A stretch of 64,000 nucleotides of DNA from Paenibacillus aceti (GTDB taxonomy: Bacteria > Bacillota > Bacilli > Paenibacillales > Paenibacillaceae). The stretch is from NCBI RefSeq assembly GCF_003614185.1, contig NZ_KZ987724.1, positions 1,668,633 to 1,732,632 of the forward strand. Direction: 5' to 3'. Positions within the stretch are counted from its first letter, which is position 1; each line of letters opens with the position of its first letter. Below the pieces are notes generated by a model. That model was given only the letters and a program-made list of their open reading frames with translations. It was not told where the DNA came from and did no database searches. Of the stretch, positions 44,716 through 52,370 are shown piece after piece. The translations under genes and the position numbers were made by a program.

Positions 44716-45446
44716 GCCAGATCAATTAATCGTTTCTCCCCGGAAGTCAGCCTTCTCCCCACGATATCCAATTTAAGTTCCCCGGAATGGATGCCCCAAA
44801 TTCTCGTACAGTATTTCTCAGCCAGTTCTATCGGGAGCGCAGTCACGATCGTCGTCTTCTGCGTCTTGCATAGCTGACCCAGCGTTTCCATCACCCGCTC
44901 CGCCGATTTCGGATCCAGTCCCATCGTCGGCTCATCGGCCGCTATAAATTTCGCGCCGTGGACCAGCGCACGGCAGATCGCTACACGCTGCTTCTCACCG
45001 CCGCTAAGCTTGCCCGCTTTGACATGGGCTTTGTCGAGCAGACCGAACTTTTCCAGCTCATCCATCGCCCCCATATAATCATCCGAACGAACCATACCAG
45101 TGAAGCGGCGGATCGCCGAGACTTGGCCGACTTGACCAATCAGTACATTCTTGAGCGCCGTGCGCTCGGGATACAGAGAAGGGTTCTGTTCCAAATATGC
45201 AAATCTGGAGCGCAATTTATACGTTCCTTTGCCGCCGCCCTGGATCAGCTTGTCCTCATTCCAGATATAATCCCCACTATCCCATGGTTCACGAAGCGCC
45301 AAGCAGCGTAGCAGCATACTTTTGCCACTGCCGCTAGGTCCCACAATACCGATCAACTCCCCCTGGGCGAATTCCGTGTTAATATCGCGAAGCACTTGCT
45401 TCTTATTTCCATCCACCGATTTTTTTAAGTGGCTAACCTTGATCAT
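44712..45446 (-). CDS. ABC transporter ATP-binding protein without adjacent permease
   Basis: About 244 residues. Walker [13 protein letters not shown]-loop FAYLEQNPSLYPE, signature LSGGEKQRVAICRAL, Walker B FIAADEPTMGLDPKS, and a degenerate H-loop: the usual THD reads TALPIELAEKY, with no His at the switch position. Resembles PhnC/FtsE-type ATPases. Start ATG at 45446 (AAAGGAG upstream); an in-frame codon at 45476 would add ten non-conserved residues. It starts the four-gene operon, but neither permease nor binding protein of ABC type follows. Absence of the switch His could mean a regulatory, not transport, role. Confidence 0.82.
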   Translation of the reverse strand: MIKVSHLKKSVDGNKKQVLRDINTEFAQGELIGIVGPSGSGKSMLLRCLALREPWDSGDYIWNEDKLIQGGGKGTYKLRSRFAYLEQNPSLYPERTALKNVLIGQVGQVSAIRRFTGMVRSDDYMGAMDELEKFGLLDKAHVKAGKLSGGEKQRVAICRALVHGAKFIAADEPTMGLDPKSAERVMETLGQLCKTQKTTIVTALPIELAEKYCTRIWGIHSGELKLDIVGRRLTSGEKRLIDLA

Positions 45447-45533
45447 GTCTGATTCTCCTTTGTAGCGGTAGTTCACTCTACTTTATAGTTTATTGGAAAT
45501 AGAGATGAAAATCCATTACAGCCTGTTCATATT

Positions 45534-46718
45534 TCAGGATTTTTCGAGAGAGCGCTTCTTAAAACCAAAGCCTGTCAGTGTAAATAGCATATATAAGCTG
45601 CCTAACAGAATAAATAACCAACCCGGTCCAACGCTCTCCATCACCGCCCCGCCAGCATTCGGACCGAGAATACTGCCGATGCTGAAATGGAAAGAGGCGA
45701 TGACATTGGCGGCCGGAAGCAGCGCAATCGGAAGCAGGTCCGCGGCATAGGCCAGCCCGAGGGAGAAGAAAGAGCCGACCAAGCCCCCCGCCCCCATGAA
45801 TAGGAGCAAAAGTCCCCAGAAAGAATTCCCGACGAGCGGAACGGACAGGAACAAGAGACCGCCGCTCAGCCCCGCGATCATCAGTACGACCTTACGGTTA
45901 TAACGGTCACTGAGCATCCCTAGTGGAAGCTGCAGGATCAGTCCGCCGATTCCGAAGAACGGCAGCAGTGTCGCGATCTGCTCTGCGCTTAGTCCAATCC
46001 GCAGGCCATAGATCGGGAAGTTGCTGTTCATCGTCGATTCCATATAACCGTATAGGAGTGACGTGAACAGAGCAAACCAGGCCAATCTGTAGATTTGACC
46101 ATATTTACGAGTTTCCTTCACACTGCGCGCGGTCCTCTCAGGATACATATTCGGCAGCCGGATCAGAACGAGGACGATGGCCACAGCAGTCAGAATAGAC
46201 AGCAGCACAAAAGGAAGCAGCTGACTGTAATTCAACAGCCTGATGCCAAAAGGACCAAAGCTGAAGCCTAGTCCATAGGACATGCCATATAATGATAGAT
46301 TACGTCCGCGCCGCTCTCTTGGCGATAACAACAGCAGCCAGAGCTGCGAAGTGAAGTGGATCGCGCTGTCGCCAACCCCTACGAGCAAACGCAGCACAAA
46401 CCAGATCGATAAATTAGAAACGAGCGGAAATATCGGCAGAGCGATCATCACGGCAACCATCCCGCCCAGCAGCAGCTTCTTGAAGCCTGTGTATCCGAGC
46501 ACCCGCTCGGCCACGAGCGTCATGGCAAATGAACCGACATACAGAGCAGCAGCGTGCATCCCGTTCACCGAGGAAGGAATCCCCCGCTCCTCCATGAAGA
46601 TAGCGAGAACTGGCAAGAGCAGTCCTTGGCTTAATCCCGATATAATAATGACCAGGGTCAATAGGAAAAATGGCGATAAACGAATCGGAAATTTACTAGA
46701 TTTTGTAGTAAGTGTCAA
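45534..46718 (-). CDS. Major facilitator superfamily transporter
   Basis: Integral-membrane transporter, 394 residues, twelve predicted helices in two six-helix halves with a central basic loop (MYPERTARSVKETRKYGQ). Motif A-like MLSDRYNRKVVLMIAG lies after helix 8 (the second half). Family members export drugs or sugars; the substrate is unknown. The start is a TTG at 46718 with a strong AGGAGG. Divergent from the long ArsR-type regulator at 46912, which is the likely controller. Confidence 0.85.
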   Translation of the reverse strand: MTLTTKSSKFPIRLSPFFLLTLVIIISGLSQGLLLPVLAIFMEERGIPSSVNGMHAAALYVGSFAMTLVAERVLGYTGFKKLLLGGMVAVMIALPIFPLVSNLSIWFVLRLLVGVGDSAIHFTSQLWLLLLSPRERRGRNLSLYGMSYGLGFSFGPFGIRLLNYSQLLPFVLLSILTAVAIVLVLIRLPNMYPERTARSVKETRKYGQIYRLAWFALFTSLLYGYMESTMNSNFPIYGLRIGLSAEQIATLLPFFGIGGLILQLPLGMLSDRYNRKVVLMIAGLSGGLLFLSVPLVGNSFWGLLLLFMGAGGLVGSFFSLGLAYAADLLPIALLPAANVIASFHFSIGSILGPNAGGAVMESVGPGWLFILLGSLYMLFTLTGFGFKKRSLEKS

Positions 46719-46757
46719 GTTGTCTCCTCCTGCATAACAAAGAAAACCGTCAATACG

Positions 46758-46787
46758 ATATGACGATTTCCTTCCAAGATGTCATAT
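46758..46787. promoter_or_regulatory. Inverted repeat between the MFS and regulator genes
   Basis: ATATGAC (46758-46764) and GTCATAT (46781-46787) form perfect 7-bp arms about two helical turns apart, in the divergent region between the transporter and the regulator. A plausible operator for the regulator, untested. Confidence 0.4.
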
Positions 46788-46911
46788 GTAATATGATGCC
46801 AACCGGTCCACGGCAGCTGAGCGATTCCTCAAACATTATAGTAGACAAGCCCTATTCCCACAAGCATAATTAAGATGTATAAATTTAAGTTTTTTCTGGG
46901 AGGCCTCAATA

Positions 46912-47829
46912 ATGGCTTATGATGTAAAAGTCGACGTTTCGCCGATTTATGAGTTGCTAAGCAGCTTCATGATATATACGACCCGAAAATGGATTAATAA
47001 TCTGGATGTCGGGCGCGAATGGATTCAGGATATTCAGCAAAGCCTGAGCGAGGACGCAAGACAAGCCTTTGCCGAAGCAGCGGATTATCCGTTCAGTGAT
47101 TATGATCTGCTCTATGCGCTGGCATTAGAACGCGATGCAGCGGCTGATATCAGCCGCTTCCTGCAGAATTTGGCACATGGAAATGCTTCCGACTTGCTCG
47201 CCCAGGTGAACCTTTATATACCGAGTGCAACATTAGAAGATATGAAGCGAATGCAGACCGATTATGCTCCGCTGCTCCATATCTGGCAGCAAAATTATTT
47301 CAGCAGCATTGAAGAGCCGTATTCCGTTATGCTGGAAGAGGACGCCTTGGAGAAGCAGGGCCTGCTTGAGAAGATGGACCACGAACCCTTGATCGAATTG
47401 GCTTCAGGCGGTCTCGTACTGGAGCAGGAGCTGCCCGTTCAGCATATCATTCTGGTTCCATCGATTCATTTTAGACCTGTCAATACGTATTGCTTCTATG
47501 AAAATGCTCTGCTGATCCAATATCCGATCGACATTCCCGAGGTGGATGAGGACGAGCCGCCGATTTGCCTACTGCGCCTGACACAGGCCTTATCCAAGCC
47601 GGAGCGCCTGCACCTGTTGCGTTATTTGGCAAATGAGCCCAAATCGATGCAGGAGCTGATTCGCGACACGAATGAGTCGAGAGCGCAATTGCAGCATGAA
47701 CTGATGATTCTCAGATCCGCTGGCTTGCTTCGCGTACATTTACCGGACCGCACGACAGAGAAATTCAGCATCCGGCCCGATGGTGTATCCGAGCTGCAGA
47801 TGTTCCTGGAATCCTATATTCGCATATAA
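46912..47829 (+). CDS. ArsR-type winged-helix transcriptional regulator, long form
   Basis: Paralogue of the regulator at 5304-6212. 305 residues with a roughly 215-residue N-terminal domain (LYALALERDAAADISRFLQNLAHG, LEQELPVQHIILVPSIHFRPV) and a C-terminal wHTH (SKPERLHLLRYLANEPKSMQELI, QLQHELMILRSAGLLRVH). Start ATG with GGGAGG upstream. Divergent from an MFS transporter, which it probably controls; the inverted repeat at 46758-46787 is a candidate site. The ligand domain is not recognised. Confidence 0.8.
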   Translation: MAYDVKVDVSPIYELLSSFMIYTTRKWINNLDVGREWIQDIQQSLSEDARQAFAEAADYPFSDYDLLYALALERDAAADISRFLQNLAHGNASDLLAQVNLYIPSATLEDMKRMQTDYAPLLHIWQQNYFSSIEEPYSVMLEEDALEKQGLLEKMDHEPLIELASGGLVLEQELPVQHIILVPSIHFRPVNTYCFYENALLIQYPIDIPEVDEDEPPICLLRLTQALSKPERLHLLRYLANEPKSMQELIRDTNESRAQLQHELMILRSAGLLRVHLPDRTTEKFSIRPDGVSELQMFLESYIRI

Positions 47830-47844
47830 AGCTGTAGTCACAAG

Positions 47845-47886
47845 ATTCTATTCGCATAATTCTATCCGCATGATTCTATTTGCTTA
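47845..47886. repeat. Short tandem repeat, 14-bp period
   Basis: Three adjacent units ATTCTATTCGCATA, ATTCTATCCGCATG and ATTCTATTTGCTTA, and a fourth, poorer one to 47900, begin 16 bases after the regulator stop. No function seen. Confidence 0.6.
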
Positions 47887-47972
47887 ATTCGCATATTTGC
47901 ATTTTCGCTGCCGCTTCTGCTAAGTTAGGATAAATATGATAGTAGCGTCAGGTGTAAGAAGGAGTGATAGAG

Positions 47973-48752
47973 ATGAAACAGACTATGCGGCAACAAATTA
48001 TTTTTGATCTGGACGATACTTTGATCTATTGCAATAAATACTTTGATCTGATTCTCAGCCAGTTTGCCGATCTCGTCTCGGAATGGTTCAGCGAGCATCA
48101 GTTAGCGATTCAGGAGATTCGCGACAAGCAGATCGAAATCGATGTAGCCGGAGTGCAGCAGGTCGGATTCGCCAGCCAGCATTTCCCGGAATCTCTGATC
48201 GACACATACCGCTATTTCTGCCAGAGATTCGGTCAGCGGCGCGATGAGTTCAAGGAGAAGCAATTGATGAAGCTTGGACTCAGCGTATATGAACAATCCG
48301 TCGAGCCCTACCCGGGCATGGTGGATACCCTGGATTTCCTGCAAAGACGGCAGCACGAGCTATATTTGTACACCGGTGGCGAGACCGTAATCCAGCAACG
48401 TAAAATCGAGGAAATGAGGCTGGCTGATTATTTTCAGGACCGGATCTATATCCGTCAGCATAAAAATATCGAGGCCCTGGAGGAAATTCTCTCCTCCCGC
48501 TCGTTCGACCGCCTGAACACCTGGATGATCGGGAACAGCCTACGCACTGATATTTCACCGGCCTTGTCGGCAGGAATCCACGCCATCCATATCAAGCATC
48601 CCGATGAATGGTCCTATAATCTCGTCGAGCTGGCACCACGAAGAGATTCCCACTTATATACCGTCGCTTCGCTCGACGAAGTGCCCGGCATCATCGTCGG
48701 CTCTGGCCAAGCACACAGACGCTCCGCCAGAGTATCGCATCGCTCTTTATGA
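47973..48752 (+). CDS. HAD-superfamily hydrolase
   Basis: Probable phosphatase of about 259 residues. Motif I is IIFDLDDTLIYCN with the nucleophile and acid Asp, motif II is LYTGG, the region of motif III holds QRKIEEMRL, and motif IV is GNSLRTDISPAL. A helical cap is inserted after motif I. The start ATG at 47973 has AAGGAG 8 bases upstream; a GTG at 47964 lies too close to it. Substrate unknown. The final residues (SGQAHRRSARVSHRSL) are polar and lack homology I know. It stands alone. Confidence 0.85.
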   Translation: MKQTMRQQIIFDLDDTLIYCNKYFDLILSQFADLVSEWFSEHQLAIQEIRDKQIEIDVAGVQQVGFASQHFPESLIDTYRYFCQRFGQRRDEFKEKQLMKLGLSVYEQSVEPYPGMVDTLDFLQRRQHELYLYTGGETVIQQRKIEEMRLADYFQDRIYIRQHKNIEALEEILSSRSFDRLNTWMIGNSLRTDISPALSAGIHAIHIKHPDEWSYNLVELAPRRDSHLYTVASLDEVPGIIVGSGQAHRRSARVSHRSL

Positions 48753-48852
48753 CCTCGTAGCTGGCATGTATTTACGAACAGTCTCGCGATCTGCTCAGAC
48801 TGTTGAGCAGCCTGCTACGAACGTCGAGGGGTTGATCATTGTTCTATTGTTC

Positions 48853-49034
48853 TAACGAAACACAGAACGTTATTGGCTTCAAAACAAGGGCTCTGCGAAT
48901 CTAACGAAACTCCATAGCGCTATTTGAGCTAAAAGACAGCTTTCAGCAGCTATTTTAGCGATATAACGTTACCCTGTTTCGTTACATTTTCCGCAGGCCC
49001 TTTTGGGTCTGAATAGCGTTACCACGTTTCGTTA
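48853..49034. repeat. Quadruple stem-loop element B (TAACGA/TCGTTA family)
   Basis: Units centred near 48862, 48912, 48974 and 49024, spacing 50-62-50, orientation plus-plus-minus-minus as in elements A and C. Cores: TAACGA..ACGTTA, TAACGA..GCGCTA, TAACGT..TCGTTA, TAGCGT..TCGTTA, so arms have drifted while the spacing has not. 100 bases after the HAD gene stop. Confidence 0.8.
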
Positions 49035-49205
49035 GAGCTCGCTTGTGATCCTATATAGCACAAATCCCCGTCTCCAACCTGCATTTGCCCCATGACAACT
49101 AGTTCCTTCTATCTGCTTTCTACCCTCACTCGACCTATAATAGTAGAATAATACATATTTGCACAACACGCCCGGTTTATCAACCTATATCCGACCTGCC
49201 ATAGC

Positions 49206-49393
49206 AAATTCCTGCGTTTATGCAGGAATTTCACCTCCGTTCCAGTCTGGAATGATAAATTCCTGCAATAATGCAGGAATTCTCTCCAGATTGGCTTGAT
49301 TCGAAGGAAAATGGAGGAAAATCCTGCACTTTTTGCAGGAATTGGTGTAGAATAGGTGACTTTAGGCGATAAAGCCTGCATATTTGCAGTTTT
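49206..49393. repeat. Quadruple stem-loop element E (TTCCTGC/GCAGGAA family)
   Basis: Four hairpins: AAATTCCTGC/GCAGGAATTT (49206-49231), AAATTCCTGC/GCAGGAATT (49257-49282), AATCCTGC/GCAGGAATT (49320-49343) and the poorer AAAGCCTGCA/TTGCAGTTTT (49371-49393). Centres are 51, 62 and 50 bases apart. The 1-2 and 2-3 spacers pair partly (CCTCC..TTCC..TCTGG with CCAGA..GGAA..TGGAGG). It lies 3' of topB. The remainder of the gap 48753-49614 holds no credible gene. Confidence 0.78.
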
Positions 49394-49614
49394 CGTTGCG
49401 TGCCGGGTAGGAGTTGGTGCGAGAGTCATTACTAGTTTCGTGGATGTAAGATCTGGCCGCCAGTTGCAAGGCCATATTCTCACACCGCACGTAGTACACA
49501 GTAAGCAGCACGCAGTAAGCAACTCCCAGCGCGGTGTTTCGCCGTATGACAGGGGCCACGGTCGACCATAATGCGACTGAGTGCTCCAACCGTCATAGAC
49601 TGAGCAGACCACCG

Positions 49615-52008
49615 CTAACTATCCGTCCTTTCCACGCCCAGCTTGCCGCTCATACGATCGAGCAGGACAATCCGGCCCTTGTAATCGCCGGACGCATGCT
49701 TGAACGATAGGAGCTGGGTATGGCCCTTCTCCAGCAAGGAGAGCAGCATCGTCCGAGAGATCTTCTTGCCGGCATGCTCCTTCCAAATGACAAAGCCGCA
49801 GCCCTGCTTGTAATGCGTGCAGCCGTAGCCTTTGCGGCCCTCGATCAATTGGCCGCCGCAGCCGCTGCGCGGGCATGGGGCGAGCGCTTCGAAGCCGCCG
49901 ATGGCGCCGGACGCGCGGGATGCACTAGACGTGCTGGATGAACCTCCAGCACTGCTGGCTTGTCCGGCGGCCGCTTGCCCGGAAGCCCGGCCGCTGCCGG
50001 ACTTCCCGCCGCCCGATGCCTCGGCAGTCCCAGCGGACCTGCCGGTTCTGCCCGAGCTGCTTCCCTGCCTCACGGCCGTCGCAGCTCCCGAAGCAGAGCC
50101 GCCCCCTCCCTTGGAGCGTGAGCGGCTGCCCCGCTTGCTCTTCTCCTTCTCCTCGGGCCCGCCAGCAAACAAGGAAGCGTCCGCCTTCGGCTGCACACGC
50201 ACCTTCTCGATAATCGAGATCGTAAATCGCTTCACGTTCTCCATGAACTTCTCGCCGGTCGCCTCGCCCTTCGAGATCTGATGCAGCCGTCTCTCCCATT
50301 GTCCGGTCATCTCCGGCGAAGTTAACAGCTCTACTCCGGCATGCCTGATCAATTCGATGGCTGTACGCCCCTTCTGCGTGACTGTGATCCTCTTGCCCTG
50401 CATCGTAATATATCCGACGCTCTTCAGCCGCTCGATTGTCGCCGCCCGGGTCGCTGGCGTACCGAGACCGGATTCCTTCATCGCCTCGCGGAGCTCATCG
50501 TTCTCCAACTGCTTGCCCGCACTCTCCATCGCCTTCAACAGAGTCCCCTCTGTATAGGGCTTCGGCGGCTGTGTAGCCTTCTCCTTGGCCTCGGCCTCCT
50601 TGCATAGCACCGCCTGATTGCGATCCACCGAGAATGGCTCGCTCACCAGCTCCGCCTGCTCTTCCTCTTCATCCTTCTTGCCGCGGCGCTTGCCCGATTT
50701 ATGATCATCGCCGGGCAGACACACCTTCCAGCCTAGTGAGAGCAGTTCCTTGACATTCGTCTTGAACAATTCCTGCTCCACTTCCGTCATCACCGTATGC
50801 TGCTTATATTCCGCTGCCGGATAGAAATGCGACAGGAAACGGCGGACGACGAGATCATAAATATTTCCCTCTTCCTTGCTGAGCGTTCCCGGTCTTCTCA
50901 AGGTCGGTAGAATCGCATGGTGATCCTCGACACGGGAAGGATTGCAAACCGATTTATTATTCACATGCACCAGCTTCTGATTTCCGCCCTCGGCCAAATC
51001 CTTGTAATCGGTAGATTTCAGCATATGCAGCGTCTTGTGCATACCCTCAATATTTTGCTCCGTCACATAATTGGAATTTGTACGCGGGTAAGTAATCAGC
51101 TTATGGCGTTCGTATAAAGCCTGGGCGAGATCCAGCGTCTTCTTGGCGGAATAGCCGAACTTCGCGTTCGCATCACGCTGCAGCAGAGTCAGATCATACA
51201 GCTTATAAGGATACTCCCTCGTCTCCTTAACCTCATATTCCGCGATCCGCCCCACTTTGCCCCGCACTTTATCGGCCAAGGCCCGCGCCTTCTCCGCATC
51301 CGTCAGGCGGTCGCCTTGCCAGGTTCCGACGTAAGAGCGCTCCGCCTGCTCAAATTCAGCCTTGATCTCGTAATAGGTCAGTGAATCGAAGCTCTCGATT
51401 TCCTTCTGACGATCATAGATCAGTGCAAGTACAGGCGTCTGCACACGTCCGACCGACAGCAATGTATTATGCTTGGTCGTGAAGGCTCGCGAAGCATTCA
51501 TGCCGATAAGCCAATCCGCCTCGCTTCTCGCCCTCGCCGCCTTCGTCAAATTGGCGAACTCCGCACTATCCCGCAGCTCAGCAAACCCCTTGGCAATGCT
51601 CTCTGAGGTCAGATCGGAGATCCATAGCCGCCGCACCGGCTGCATCAGCTTCAGCTGCTGCTGGATCAGCGCGAAGATATACTGGCCTTCGCGCCCGGCA
51701 TCGCAGGCGTTGACAATAGCGTTACACCGCTTGGACAACTCCCCGATCGTCTTCAATTGATCCTTCGTCTTCGGGTTCGGCACTATTTTGAATTGCTCCG
51801 GCATAATCGGCAGATCATAGAAATTCCATCTTTTATACTTGTCATCATAGGCGTCAGGCTCTGCCAATCCAAGCAGATGTCCAATCGCCCAAGTAATAAT
51901 ATATTGCTCTCCTTCCAGATAGGAACGATTATTCTTCGCTCGCGGCTCAATCACCGCAGCAATAGTCCGCCCCATATCCGGTTTCTCAGCAATTACGAGC
52001 GTTTTCAT
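49615..52008 (-). CDS. topB: DNA topoisomerase III
   Basis: Type IA topoisomerase, 797 residues. The Toprim opening is LVIAEKPDMGRTIAAVIEP; VNACDAGREGQYIF carries the acidic metal triad; the active Tyr is in YPRTNSNYVTEQ. The domain is complete up to about residue 600. The C-terminus has a long Gly/Ser/Ala-rich linker (about 640-715, strongly GC-biased) and a single zinc-finger-like module CPRSGCGGQLIEGRKGYGCTHYKQGC. Ribosome site AGAGGGG. It is longer than many Bacillus TopB (about 730) because of the linker. Confidence 0.93.
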   Translation of the reverse strand: MKTLVIAEKPDMGRTIAAVIEPRAKNNRSYLEGEQYIITWAIGHLLGLAEPDAYDDKYKRWNFYDLPIMPEQFKIVPNPKTKDQLKTIGELSKRCNAIVNACDAGREGQYIFALIQQQLKLMQPVRRLWISDLTSESIAKGFAELRDSAEFANLTKAARARSEADWLIGMNASRAFTTKHNTLLSVGRVQTPVLALIYDRQKEIESFDSLTYYEIKAEFEQAERSYVGTWQGDRLTDAEKARALADKVRGKVGRIAEYEVKETREYPYKLYDLTLLQRDANAKFGYSAKKTLDLAQALYERHKLITYPRTNSNYVTEQNIEGMHKTLHMLKSTDYKDLAEGGNQKLVHVNNKSVCNPSRVEDHHAILPTLRRPGTLSKEEGNIYDLVVRRFLSHFYPAAEYKQHTVMTEVEQELFKTNVKELLSLGWKVCLPGDDHKSGKRRGKKDEEEEQAELVSEPFSVDRNQAVLCKEAEAKEKATQPPKPYTEGTLLKAMESAGKQLENDELREAMKESGLGTPATRAATIERLKSVGYITMQGKRITVTQKGRTAIELIRHAGVELLTSPEMTGQWERRLHQISKGEATGEKFMENVKRFTISIIEKVRVQPKADASLFAGGPEEKEKSKRGSRSRSKGGGGSASGAATAVRQGSSSGRTGRSAGTAEASGGGKSGSGRASGQAAAGQASSAGGSSSTSSASRASGAIGGFEALAPCPRSGCGGQLIEGRKGYGCTHYKQGCGFVIWKEHAGKKISRTMLLSLLEKGHTQLLSFKHASGDYKGRIVLLDRMSGKLGVERTDS

Positions 52009-52060
52009 ATTTCAAGCGCCCCTCTTTCCTAGCATTGCAGTTTTACAAGTTTCACAGATA

Positions 52061-52086
52061 AAAAGGGCCGCGCTCCGCGCAGCCCT
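52061..52086 (-). terminator. Terminator of gltD
   Basis: GC-rich stem GGGCTGCGC/GCGCGGCCC with a 3-base loop followed by TTTTT on the minus strand. It lies 285 bases after the gltD stop, so element C would be within the gltD transcript. Confidence 0.82.
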
Positions 52087-52168
52087 GTAGCTAACTCATA
52101 TTATAACATATTTTCACTCGTCCTCGTAAGTGCGTCGTATTTCTCAGGACAGATCGTCCCTCTCCGCC

Positions 52169-52351
52169 TAACGAAACTACTAATCGTTATTTCATCAAAA
52201 ACAACGCTATTTCAAATCTAACGAAACTCCATATCGTTATTTGAGCGAAATCCCCCCATAACACCCCAAATCAGCTGCAATAGCGATACCCAGTTTCGTT
52301 AAAATCTACAGAAGTCCATTTGCCCCTAAATAACGATACCACGTTTCGTTA
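52169..52351. repeat. Quadruple stem-loop element C (TAACGA/TCGTTA family)
   Basis: Units centred at 52179, 52229, 52291 and 52341, spacing 50-62-50, orientation plus-plus-minus-minus. Cores: TAACGA..TCGTTA twice, TAGCGA..TCGTTA and TAACGA..TCGTTA: the best preserved of three copies. It starts 20 bases after the gltD stop and precedes that gene's terminator. Spacers 1-2 and 3-4 are inverted relatives. Confidence 0.85.
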
Positions 52352-52370
52352 GCGCTTAAAGCGATTAAAA

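Noticed and set aside
48853-49034. Regularly spaced repeats considered as a CRISPR array
   Set aside because: Only four units, palindromic with mixed orientation, spacers related as inverted copies and no cas genes.
49109-49612. Minus-strand open frame of 167 codons downstream of topB
   Set aside because: It runs through the inverted repeats of element E; the frame is open because palindromes repeat the same codons. No ribosome site, and the protein composition is unnatural.
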